Assembly (NCBI RefSeq): GCF_031582885.1
Contig: NZ_CP133988.1
Span: forward strand, 1,743,501-1,807,500
Length of the DNA: 64,000 bases
Reading direction: 5' to 3'
Source of the DNA: Streptococcus parasanguinis
Lineage (GTDB): Bacteria > Bacillota > Bacilli > Lactobacillales > Streptococcaceae
Below are positions 9,467 through 17,549 of this stretch, piece after piece. Every line of letters starts with the position of its first letter. The stretch's first letter is position 1. The notes under the pieces are model-generated. The model was given only the letters and a program-made list of their open reading frames with translations, was not told the DNA's origin and ran no database searches. A program made the translations under genes and the position numbers.

Positions 9467-10435
9467 CTACTTTTCCTTTCCTTTACAGTAAAATCTCGAA
9501 AACAGTGAAACTAATCTCAAACGTTCTAAAGTTCTAAAAGCCATTACAGAAATAACTGTTTGAATTCTTTCTCCTGTTATCTCAGATGAAAATGGTGTTA
9601 AATTTGAATCAATACCTTCTTTAGAAAGCCATTGTTTAATTTTTCTATATTGATCCATAAATGACGAACTTGAAGCGACTCTTCCAGAAAAGAGTAAATA
9701 CCAAATGTAATATCGTTTAATAAAATAGCGAATATATTTTGAATCGCCAGCAACTTGAAGCAAGTGACTCAGGAAATACACAATATCTATATTCGGATTA
9801 AAGCCTCTTTGAGATGTGTTTGAGATACTCTTCTCATTAAAAAACCAATTATAGCCATTATAATCAATTATTTTAATTTTTTCTGTTAAATTGTAAGCAG
9901 TCAAAGTAAAGATAACATCTTCACCTATTGGATAATCAAAGAACTGGATATTATTATCTGTTAAAAACGAAGTTCGATAAATACGTGCCCAAGGTGCAAC
10001 GACTATATACTTAGACCATTCAGATTGTGTTAAATCTTGCTTAAAAAGTGTCTTCATTTCCTGATTAACGCGCTTATAACCACCAAGAACAATATCTAGT
10101 TGTTCTTGGTCTATTTCGTTATAAAAACGCTCTAAATAATCCGAATCAACAAAGTCATCATTATCGATAAAGACAACATATTTCCCTTTAGCAAGTTGTA
10201 TACCCTTATTTCTAGTTTTAGCAACTCCCTCATTTTCTTTATCTATTACTCGGATAAAATCATTAGCATCCGCATACTCTTTAATAACTTCTAAACTATT
10301 ATCAGTAGAGCCATCATTTATAAGAATAATTTCAAAATCTGTAAATGACTGATTCAGAAGAGAATCTATACATTGTTTAATTCCCTCTTGTGCGTTATAT
10401 ACAGGAATTATTATAGAAATTGCTGGATTTGTCAT
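9467..10435 (-). CDS. GT2-family glycosyltransferase
   Basis: About 322 residues from the ATG at 10435, which has GAGGAAAT eight bases upstream; a longer in-frame start at 10480 lacks this. The GT-A motifs are IIIPVYNAQEGIKQCI, LINDGSTDNSLEVI, FIDNDDFVDSDYLE and IGEDVIFT, the usual order in CpsI/WcaA-like transferases. The C-terminal third is basic and aromatic without clear membrane spans. It is AT-rich like the flippase upstream. It probably adds one residue of the repeat or side chain; specificity is not visible. Confidence 0.85.
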   Translation of the reverse strand: MTNPAISIIIPVYNAQEGIKQCIDSLLNQSFTDFEIILINDGSTDNSLEVIKEYADANDFIRVIDKENEGVAKTRNKGIQLAKGKYVVFIDNDDFVDSDYLERFYNEIDQEQLDIVLGGYKRVNQEMKTLFKQDLTQSEWSKYIVVAPWARIYRTSFLTDNNIQFFDYPIGEDVIFTLTAYNLTEKIKIIDYNGYNWFFNEKSISNTSQRGFNPNIDIVYFLSHLLQVAGDSKYIRYFIKRYYIWYLLFSGRVASSSSFMDQYRKIKQWLSKEGIDSNLTPFSSEITGERIQTVISVMAFRTLERLRLVSLFSRFYCKGKEK

Positions 10436-10551
10436 TAATATTTCCTCACTTTGTCTATTTGGGCCTTTTAAAATTAACACACGAAAACGTACTAATTAAT
10501 TTTTCAGCAAATGAACTTGGTTTTATATTATACTATTATAGGCAACAAATA

Positions 10552-11829
10552 TTATTGAGATTTTAACTTCAAACTTTTATAACTTACATAAAGATAAATT
10601 AAAAAACTAGATATTAAGAAAACAGTCATTGAAATTAAAAATGAAACGGCAGCTCCAAAAATACCATTATTCATTACAAAAGGCATTGTAATCAATTTTG
10701 CAATAAAAAATGTAACTATATAGGCAATAACTAAATAAGATTGTTTCCTAAAGATTGTCAATACAACATCAATAACCAATGCAAGAACATTTAAAATGCC
10801 TGCTGTAAGTAATATAGTAAATGGAACTTTATATTGTACTAAAGAAGTACCATACACAAATCCAAGTACTTCTGTACCTACCAAATAACCGATACCAATA
10901 ATTATTAAACCTAAAATAAACATTACAGAAAAAAGAATATGAACCTGTTTGTAAAATAATTTATATCTCTTCTCGTACCAATAAATTGATAGCTGAGTTG
11001 TTAAAGGACGTAAAATGAAAAATAATAGAGATAAAACAAATACCGGCATAAATAAAACATTAAAATCTCTTTGAATACCATTTGAAAAATAGCCCTGTGC
11101 TAATAATGTATCAATATCTATTTTAGCTTCATTATAAACATAGGTAATTAGAAACCCATTTAAAAATAATGGGAAAGCATCTTTTAAAATTGAAATGATA
11201 TTAGAACTATCATTTTTCAACGATGGTAAAAAATCAATATCAAAATATTTCTTCGAAATTCTATAGTCTAAAATTATTGTAAGAAAAATATTTGCTAAAC
11301 AAACTATAACACTTGAAATCATTAATGAATTTGAGAGAAATAAACACAAACCAAAAATGATGATGCAGACCCAACTTCTATAAAATAAAATTTTTCCGGC
11401 TAAATCTGATCTATTATGTTGTTGAAAAAAACCCTGAAATACATCTGAATAAGCATCAAACGCACGGTAAAGTACTAACAATAACACAATTAAACTTTTA
11501 TACAAATCATATCCTTGTATAATAATATAGAAAAAAGAAGTTAGTATCATTAACAATAGCGTCACAATACGAGTGTTATGGTATGAATTAAAAGTATATT
11601 TTTCTTGTACATCTGTCGACTGCATATTTCGTATTTGAAAATATCCTAACACATAGAACTGTTGTCCTAATGCAAAGGCTATACTGAAAATATCTGAATT
11701 TTTTGGATCAAGTAACCTTGAAGCTAATAACAAAAGAACAACTGACACTAAAGATGATGAGATCGTTCCTAACATATTCCAAATATAATTCTGTTTTGAA
11801 GAAATTTTTGAAAAATCTCTATCATTCAT
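10552..11829 (-). CDS. polysaccharide flippase-like protein (MOP/Wzx superfamily)
   Basis: About 425 residues from the ATG at 11829 (GAAGGT upstream); an ATG at 11856 has no obvious RBS. The protein has 12 or so hydrophobic segments with the opening NYIWNMLGTISSSLVSVVLL, usual for MOP-family exporters that flip lipid-linked oligosaccharides. It is markedly AT-rich, unlike rmlD upstream, which suggests separate acquisition. A rhamnan backbone is normally exported by the RgpC/RgpD ABC transporter, so a flippase here implies that a second lipid-linked intermediate, such as a side-chain unit, is moved across the membrane. Confidence 0.78.
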   Translation of the reverse strand: MNDRDFSKISSKQNYIWNMLGTISSSLVSVVLLLLASRLLDPKNSDIFSIAFALGQQFYVLGYFQIRNMQSTDVQEKYTFNSYHNTRIVTLLLMILTSFFYIIIQGYDLYKSLIVLLLVLYRAFDAYSDVFQGFFQQHNRSDLAGKILFYRSWVCIIIFGLCLFLSNSLMISSVIVCLANIFLTIILDYRISKKYFDIDFLPSLKNDSSNIISILKDAFPLFLNGFLITYVYNEAKIDIDTLLAQGYFSNGIQRDFNVLFMPVFVLSLLFFILRPLTTQLSIYWYEKRYKLFYKQVHILFSVMFILGLIIIGIGYLVGTEVLGFVYGTSLVQYKVPFTILLTAGILNVLALVIDVVLTIFRKQSYLVIAYIVTFFIAKLITMPFVMNNGIFGAAVSFLISMTVFLISSFLIYLYVSYKSLKLKSQ

Positions 11830-11899
11830 TATGTTTACCTTCTTTAATAAATTCATTATACTTTGAAAAAATATTTCTCCTACAAAAGACTTTCCCCTT

Positions 11900-11928
11900 A
11901 TTATACTATAGTTTTTATAAAATGTTAA
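11900..11928 (-). promoter_or_regulatory. promoter of the flippase/GT operon
   Basis: On the minus strand TTAACA (5/6 to the -35 consensus), a 17-bp spacer and TATAAT lie after the rmlD terminator and about 70 bp before the flippase start. It should drive the unit 11829-6387. Confidence 0.7.
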
Positions 11929-11951
11929 AAGACAAGCAAATATAACACAAA

Positions 11952-11968
11952 AAGACCTGAAAGGCCTT
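11952..11968 (-). terminator. weak terminator after rmlD
   Basis: A 6-bp stem (one G-U pair) AAGGCC/GGTCTT with a 5-nt loop is followed by T residues on the minus strand, 20 bp after the rmlD stop. The short stem suggests partial termination. Confidence 0.5.
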
Positions 11969-11987
11969 TCTTATATTATCAAAAAAT

Positions 11988-12839
11988 TTATTTCACTTCT
12001 TGTTTGTAAAACTCTTTCAAGGCATCTTGCCACGTTGGAATGACGAACCCTGTTGCCTTCGCTTTTGCCAAGCTCATCGTAGAGTTAAGAGGACGTTTTG
12101 CCTTAGCTGGGAATTGGCTAGAATCCACTGGTTTCACTTCAACATCCGTATCTTTGAGGATTTCAACTGCAAAGTCATACCAAGTTGTATCTTCTTCTGC
12201 ATCATTTGATAGGTGGTAATAACCATATTCCTTACGGTTTTCAGCCAAATAAGTCATAAACTCTGCAAGGGTACGGGTCCAGGTTGGACGACCGTGTTGG
12301 TCATTAACAACTGTAAGTATTTTGTGAGTCTTCGCAAGGTTTTTCATGGTGAAGACAAAGTTCTTACCGTAATTTCCAAAGACCCAAGCTGTACGGATGA
12401 TATAGAAGTTAGACACATACTTCTCAACCAATTCTTCCCCCATACGTTTGGTACGACCGTACTCTGTTTGAGGATCTGGTTGATCGTCTACTTCCCATTC
12501 TTGACCCACTGGTTTTTTACCATCAAAAACGTAGTCCGTTGAGATATAGACCAAGGTTGCACCGTACTTTTCAGATGCCTTTGCTACATTTTCCGTACCA
12601 GTCACGTTGATGGCATAGTCCAACTCTTTTCCTTCATCTTCAGCAGCATCAACAGCTGTATAGGCAGCACAGTGATAAACCAAGGTTGGTTTCACTTCTG
12701 CGAAAACCTCATCTACTTTTTCTGCATCTGTGATATCCATTTCAGCCACATCAACAGCTACATATTCTTCATTTCGTTCATCCAACAAATGGCGAAGCTC
12801 TGTCCCAAGTTGACCATTTGCACCTGTAATTAAAATCAT
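11988..12839 (-). CDS. rfbD: dTDP-4-dehydrorhamnose reductase
   Basis: 283 residues of the RmlD short-chain dehydrogenase type. The motif ITGANGQLGTELRHLL (about 3-18) binds NAD(P)H, YISTDYVFDG holds the catalytic Thr region, and EYGRTKRMGEE supplies the Tyr-x3-Lys pair. It reduces dTDP-4-dehydro-rhamnose to dTDP-L-rhamnose, the donor for the rhamnan built by the neighbouring transferases. The length matches the family. GC content by eye is clearly higher than in the flippase downstream and the GtrII-like gene upstream. In many streptococci rmlD lies directly before rgpA. Here about 11 kb of extra genes separate them. Confidence 0.95.
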   Translation of the reverse strand: MILITGANGQLGTELRHLLDERNEEYVAVDVAEMDITDAEKVDEVFAEVKPTLVYHCAAYTAVDAAEDEGKELDYAINVTGTENVAKASEKYGATLVYISTDYVFDGKKPVGQEWEVDDQPDPQTEYGRTKRMGEELVEKYVSNFYIIRTAWVFGNYGKNFVFTMKNLAKTHKILTVVNDQHGRPTWTRTLAEFMTYLAENRKEYGYYHLSNDAEEDTTWYDFAVEILKDTDVEVKPVDSSQFPAKAKRPLNSTMSLAKAKATGFVIPTWQDALKEFYKQEVK

Positions 12840-12861
12840 GGTAAAATCTCCTTAAAAATTT

Positions 12862-12881
12862 ATTTTAACATTCGTTAAAAT
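12862..12881. promoter_or_regulatory. inverted repeat over the rmlD -10 region
   Basis: ATTTTAAC-ATTC-GTTAAAAT is an 8-bp inverted repeat 23-42 bp upstream of rmlD. It covers a minus-strand extended -10 candidate, TGTTAAAAT. It could be an operator; it has no strong U-tract or GC stem that would make it a terminator. Confidence 0.4.
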
Positions 12882-12915
12882 TTAATGTATTTATTGTTCA
12901 TTAGCAAACTAAATT

Positions 12916-14391
12916 CTATTTCATTATAACAAATAATTGATCATCTTTAGATAAAATATCGTATAATTTTGTAGTTTCAACTTTTCTATAACTAGAATCT
13001 ATCTGATTTATATCAAACATTTTAAAATCAACATCTAGTTTCGTTAAGCTATTAAATCGCATCGTCATATCCCAGGAGATATTTGTATTTGGCATAATTA
13101 GGCTACTAATCATGGGGTAAACAAGAGCTGAATTTTCGTATATAGGTGAATTTGATATAAACCTATTAATATTAACCACCCTATTTTCCGCTGAAACATA
13201 CTTATTAAGTGTACTGCCTAACATGACACTCTGTGTTTCGAATGTTTTATTTTGTTGCTTTAAACTATCAACATAAATGAACGAGAATGACAACACATAG
13301 TATACACTTAATAATATTAAGAATTTTTTTGATATTTCAAAGAAATGAAATTTAGTCGAAATCCCTAAGGTTACAATCAAGATGATTGATGAGAAGATTC
13401 CCAATCCATATTCATATCTAGGTCTTAAAAGATAGAACTTTTCTAAAAGAATTAGGTAAGAACCATAACTAAAGATACAGCCTAAACATAACCAGGAAAT
13501 TGCTAAAACTGTTTTTGTCAATTTCTTTTCTTTACTTACCAAATAAACAGATATGATTAAAAAAATAATTAAAATAGCAGCAAGAACTATCCAAATATTC
13601 GAACTTTGATTGTAAATATTTTTTAAATACCCCTTTGCGTTATTAAATAACGTAGCTGGAATATCTAACAATCCAGGAATCCTACCTTGGTCTGCGAAAA
13701 TTGGTGGCTTAATTGTAATTTGAACTTTATATAAAATCATACCTAGAATATACGATACGGATGATATAATAATCCTTTGAATATTCAATTTATTATCATT
13801 TAGAAATTCTAAAAATACTAAGGTTAGGACAACCAAAATATAAATCCCTGAAGATGCTTGATAAGAATTACACATTAGAAAAATACATAATATCGAGCTC
13901 AAACTAAACAATTTGTTGGACTTCAAAAAAATGAATGGCAAGATAGACACAAATACACTCAAGGACATGAAAGGATTATCGAATCTAAAACTCAATGGCT
14001 CCAAGAACCAAGGATTTAAACCGACAATAGTTGATGATAGTGCAGTGAACCAATCTATCTTCTTATTGGGAAATAAGATAAATAATAATAAAATACTTGT
14101 AATACTTAAAACAATAGACGAAATAATATTTGTTGTCAAACCAGGGTCAGTTAAGTGGGTTCCACCCTGAATAAAACGAGATGTTATTTCACTAAAATAT
14201 CGGGAATAATGTTCAGAAAATCCTGTGTAGCCCTGAAGTTGTCGACCAATGTCGTCAATATAAGGAAATTCTGCTAAACTAATATTTATATTTACAAGTA
14301 AATAGATAACAAAAATGAGGTAACATGCAGCTCTATTTTTTTTTATATACTCAAAAAGATTCTGAAATATTGATTTACAATCCTCAACCAT
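12916..14391 (-). CDS. GtrII-type membrane glucosyltransferase-like protein
   Basis: 491 residues with about ten hydrophobic segments and a soluble C-terminal domain of about 110 residues. Early in the protein, after the first helix, is the loop EFPYIDDIGRQLQG...RYFSEITSRF. The acidic pair and the Arg/aromatic pattern match the Glucos_trans_II (GtrII) family, which transfers glucosyl units from a polyprenyl-phosphate carrier on the outer face. The gene lies 3 bp downstream of a GtrB-type synthase, exactly the pairing used in Gtr side-chain decoration. It is AT-rich compared with that neighbour. The specific sugar and acceptor are unknown. Confidence 0.75.
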   Translation of the reverse strand: MVEDCKSIFQNLFEYIKKNRAACYLIFVIYLLVNINISLAEFPYIDDIGRQLQGYTGFSEHYSRYFSEITSRFIQGGTHLTDPGLTTNIISSIVLSITSILLLFILFPNKKIDWFTALSSTIVGLNPWFLEPLSFRFDNPFMSLSVFVSILPFIFLKSNKLFSLSSILCIFLMCNSYQASSGIYILVVLTLVFLEFLNDNKLNIQRIIISSVSYILGMILYKVQITIKPPIFADQGRIPGLLDIPATLFNNAKGYLKNIYNQSSNIWIVLAAILIIFLIISVYLVSKEKKLTKTVLAISWLCLGCIFSYGSYLILLEKFYLLRPRYEYGLGIFSSIILIVTLGISTKFHFFEISKKFLILLSVYYVLSFSFIYVDSLKQQNKTFETQSVMLGSTLNKYVSAENRVVNINRFISNSPIYENSALVYPMISSLIMPNTNISWDMTMRFNSLTKLDVDFKMFDINQIDSSYRKVETTKLYDILSKDDQLFVIMK

Positions 14392-14394
14392 TCT

Positions 14395-15318
14395 TTATTT
14401 CTCCTCTTTCACAACATAAACTGGCCGTTTCTTAGTTTCCATGAAGATTTTACCAACATATTTCCCTAAAATCCCGATGGTTAATAATTGGAAGCCTCCA
14501 AGGAAAAGAATCACTGTCATGAGGGATGGCCATCCAGAAGTGGGATCTCCAAAGACTAAGGTGCGGATCACAATCAGAATCACCATGATAAAGGCTAAGA
14601 TCCAAGATAACAGTCCACCAATAAAGGCAATGTTTAATGGGGCATCCGAGAAATTGACAATCCCTTCAATCGAGTATTTGAAGAGGGACCAAAAATTCCA
14701 AGACGTCTCTCCTGCCACGCGCTCAACATTTTTATATTCGAGGTACTCTGTCTCAAATCCTACCCAGGCAAAAATTCCTTTTGAAAAGCGATTGTATTCT
14801 GATAACTCTAGAATCGCATCGACCATGGGACGGCGCATCAAACGGAAATCACGCGCACCGTCGACCATTTCTACTTGACTGATATGATTGATCAATTTAT
14901 AAAACATGCGTGCAAAGAAGGATCGAATTGGTGGTTCGCCATCCCGAGTTACTCGTCGGGTACCGACACAGTCTAATTCTGAATTTTCATCCAATTTTTT
15001 CTTCATTTGAAGCAATAACTCTGGAGGATCCTGTAGATCTACATCCATAACTGTGACGAATTCACCATTAGCACGCTCAAGTCCAGCATAGAGTGCTGCT
15101 TCTTTTCCGAAATTTCGAGAAAAAGAAAGGTAATGCGCATTTGAATCCGTAACATGTAGCTTTCGAAGAACGGATAGCGTACCATCTGAGGAGCCATCAT
15201 TTATAAAAATATATTCAAACTTTTCTCCCATCTCCATCCTAACACGTTCCATCGCTTGATAAAATAATGGAATCGATTCTTCTTCGTTAAAACATGGGAC
15301 TACAACTGATATGGTCAT
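14395..15318 (-). CDS. GtrB-type polyprenyl-phosphate glycosyltransferase
   Basis: 307 residues. The GT2 catalytic domain (about 1-220) has ISVVVPCFNEEESIPLFYQ, FINDGSSDGTL, VMDVDLQDPPELL and GARDFRLMRR. Two C-terminal membrane helices (about 232-255 and 266-290) complete the GtrB/SccN/GbcH architecture. This family makes a sugar-P-undecaprenol, often Glc-P-Und, for periplasmic-side transfer. It is the first gene of the polysaccharide locus and is followed by the GtrII-like acceptor enzyme, so the pair should form one decoration module. A weak -10 (TACAAT, 15347-15352) lies upstream, divergent from the oxidoreductase gene. Confidence 0.88.
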   Translation of the reverse strand: MTISVVVPCFNEEESIPLFYQAMERVRMEMGEKFEYIFINDGSSDGTLSVLRKLHVTDSNAHYLSFSRNFGKEAALYAGLERANGEFVTVMDVDLQDPPELLLQMKKKLDENSELDCVGTRRVTRDGEPPIRSFFARMFYKLINHISQVEMVDGARDFRLMRRPMVDAILELSEYNRFSKGIFAWVGFETEYLEYKNVERVAGETSWNFWSLFKYSIEGIVNFSDAPLNIAFIGGLLSWILAFIMVILIVIRTLVFGDPTSGWPSLMTVILFLGGFQLLTIGILGKYVGKIFMETKKRPVYVVKEEK

Positions 15319-15406
15319 CTCTTACTCCTTGATTTATTCACTTTCTATTGTAACAAAAAACTCTCATAAACCCTAGTATTTTCCACCCCGCCCCTCCCCC
15401 TTTTCA

Positions 15407-15415
15407 TGATATAAT
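15407..15415 (+). promoter_or_regulatory. extended -10 promoter for the oxidoreductase-helicase pair
   Basis: TGATATAAT lies 30 bp upstream of the ATG at 15445, with the RBS GAGGAAGGA between. No clear -35 is present, which is common with TGn extended -10 elements. Confidence 0.6.
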
Positions 15416-15444
15416 AGAGTGAATCGATTGAGGAAGGACACCTT

Positions 15445-16425
15445 ATGTTAAAGCTGGGAATTATTGGTACGAGTTGGATTTCACATGAATTTATTACAGC
15501 TGCTTATCAGACAGGCCACTATCACTTGCAGGCTGTGTATTCGAGAAAGATGAAGACGGCTCAAGAGTTTTGTGAGCCTTATAGAGCGATCTCTTGCTAC
15601 ACGGATTTCATCGACTTCTTAGACAGTGAGCTGGATGTGATTTACATTGCTAGCCCCAATTCTCTTCATTTCGCTCAGGCCAAGCTTGCTATTCTGGCCA
15701 AGAAGCATGTCATCATTGAAAAACCGGCTGTGACCACCCCTTCTGAATGGAAGGAATTGGTCAAGCTCGCTAATGAGCACCAGGTCTATCTCTTTGAAGC
15801 TGCCAGAAATTACCAAGAAGCAGCCTTTCAAGTAGTTAAAAACTTCCTCTCTAACCAGGAAATACTGGGCGCCAACTTTACCTTTGCCAAATATTCTTCT
15901 AAATTGCCGGCCCTTCTTGCAGGTGAAATGCCCAATATTTTCTCAGATGTCTATGCAGGCGGAGCCTTGATGGATCTGGGAGTCTACTGCCTCTACTTGG
16001 CGATTGGCTTCTTTGGAGAACCCATCTCCAGCCACTATACTGCTCAGCAATTACCCAATTCGGTTGATCTCTATGGTCAAGGTGTCTTGATTTATCCAGA
16101 TTTTCAGGTTGCTATTCAGGCGGGGAAAAATATTACCAGCCATCTACCTGCTGAAATCTACACCAAGACTGGAACGCTAACTCTCAATGCTGTGGCAGCC
16201 ATCAACCAGGCCCGCTTCGTCAGCCATTCTGGGGAAGTCATCGACCTTCCGATCCAGCCCTGCCCACACCAAATGCAAGAAGAGGCGGAAGCCTTTGCCC
16301 TTGCCATCGCTCATCAAAAGCCAGCTGCTTATCTTGAATGGTTACAAACAGCTGAGCAGGTCCATGAAACCCTCTACCAAATGCGTCAAAGCGCTGGAAT
16401 ACAATTTAAGGATGAAAAAGAATGA
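15445..16425 (+). CDS. Gfo/Idh/MocA-family oxidoreductase
   Basis: 326 residues. The N-terminal Rossmann domain begins LGIIGTSWISHEFI, and EKPAVTTPSEW (about 92-102) is the conserved EKP loop that binds nicotinamide and substrate. GGALMDLGVYCLYL in the C-terminal domain holds the usual substrate-site residues. Members oxidise or reduce sugars and related polyols with NAD(P). The substrate is not predictable here. The start has a clear GAGGAAGGA RBS. The stop overlaps the ATG of the helicase by four bases (ATGA), so they are co-translated, although no metabolic link between them is evident. Confidence 0.88.
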   Translation: MLKLGIIGTSWISHEFITAAYQTGHYHLQAVYSRKMKTAQEFCEPYRAISCYTDFIDFLDSELDVIYIASPNSLHFAQAKLAILAKKHVIIEKPAVTTPSEWKELVKLANEHQVYLFEAARNYQEAAFQVVKNFLSNQEILGANFTFAKYSSKLPALLAGEMPNIFSDVYAGGALMDLGVYCLYLAIGFFGEPISSHYTAQQLPNSVDLYGQGVLIYPDFQVAIQAGKNITSHLPAEIYTKTGTLTLNAVAAINQARFVSHSGEVIDLPIQPCPHQMQEEAEAFALAIAHQKPAAYLEWLQTAEQVHETLYQMRQSAGIQFKDEKE

Positions 16426-17507
16426 AAGAACAATTTCCACAAAGCTGGAAAGACCAGTTAGAAACACTCGGATTTGATACATTCACTGAAATTCAGGAAC
16501 AAATCTTCTCCCCTATCTATGAAGGAGAAAATGTCCTCGGGATCAGTCCTACCGGTACTGGTAAGACACTCGCCTACCTCTTTCCAAGCTTGCTCAAACT
16601 CAAATCGAAGAAGGCCCAACAACTCTTGATTTTAGCTCCTAATACAGAGTTAGCGGGACAAATTTTTGATGTCACCAAACAATGGGCAGAACCTCTCGGG
16701 CTCCAGACCCAACTCTTCCTTTCAGGATCTAGTCAAAAACGGCAAATCGAACGCCTCAAAAAAGGACCCGAAATCCTGGTTGGGACGCCTGGTCGGATCT
16801 TTGAACTGATCAAGCTGAAAAAGATCAAAATGATGAATGTGGAAACCATCATTTTAGATGAATTCGACCAATTACTGAGCGATTCTCAGTACCACTTCGT
16901 CGACAAGATCAGCCACTATGCTCCCCGTGACCACCAATATATCTATATGAGCGCCACATCCAAGGTCGATCCAGACCAGCTAGAAGAAAATACTCTTCGC
17001 ATTACGGTTGATGGAGTTTCTTTAGACAATATCCAACATTTTTATATGCAAGTGGATAAGCGGGACAAGGTCGAATTGCTCCGCAAACTCGCCTACGTCG
17101 AAGATTTTCGTGGTCTGGCTTTTTTCAACAGCCTATCTGATCTGGGTAGTGCTGAAGAAAAACTACAATACCGGGGGGTCGAAGCTGTATCGCTGGCCAG
17201 TGATGTCAATGTAAAATACCGCAAGGTCATTTTGGAGCGCTTCAAAGACCATCAGCTAACCCTATTGCTGGCTACCGATTTGGTCGCTCGTGGAATCGAT
17301 ATTGAACATCTTGAGTGTGTGATTAACTACGATATTCCTCGTGATGTGGAGACCTATACCCACCGCGCCGGTCGTACAGGACGAATGGGGCGTGAGGGTT
17401 ATGTAATCACCTTTATCACCCACCCAGAAGAACTCAAATCCTTAAAAAAATACGCTTTTGTACGTGAACTGGTTTTAAAAAATTCCGAACTCTTTTTAAA
17501 TGAATAA
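16422..17507 (+). CDS. DEAD-box RNA helicase (DEFD variant)
   Basis: 361 residues comprising only the two RecA-like domains. The Q-motif region is FTEIQEQIF, motif I is SPTGTGKT, Ia is ILAPNTELAGQ, Ib is GTPGRI, II is DEFD in place of DEAD, III is SAT, V is ATDLVARGIDI and VI is HRAGRTGRMG. The missing C-terminal basic tail makes it shorter than CshA-type helicases. The DEFD change replaces the Ala, which is not catalytic, so ATPase activity should persist. It probably acts in RNA turnover or ribosome assembly; partners are unknown. Confidence 0.88.
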   Translation: MKEQFPQSWKDQLETLGFDTFTEIQEQIFSPIYEGENVLGISPTGTGKTLAYLFPSLLKLKSKKAQQLLILAPNTELAGQIFDVTKQWAEPLGLQTQLFLSGSSQKRQIERLKKGPEILVGTPGRIFELIKLKKIKMMNVETIILDEFDQLLSDSQYHFVDKISHYAPRDHQYIYMSATSKVDPDQLEENTLRITVDGVSLDNIQHFYMQVDKRDKVELLRKLAYVEDFRGLAFFNSLSDLGSAEEKLQYRGVEAVSLASDVNVKYRKVILERFKDHQLTLLLATDLVARGIDIEHLECVINYDIPRDVETYTHRAGRTGRMGREGYVITFITHPEELKSLKKYAFVRELVLKNSELFLNE

Positions 17508-17508
17508 G

Positions 17509-17546
17509 AAAATCCTCTGCTAGTGAATGAACTGCAGAGGATTTTT
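17509..17546. terminator. bidirectional terminator between helicase and pgdA
   Basis: A 12-bp perfect stem AAAATCCTCTGC/GCAGAGGATTTT with a 13-nt loop has T-runs on both strands. It serves the convergent genes ending at 17507 (+) and 17550 (-). Confidence 0.85.
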
Positions 17547-17549
17547 ACG

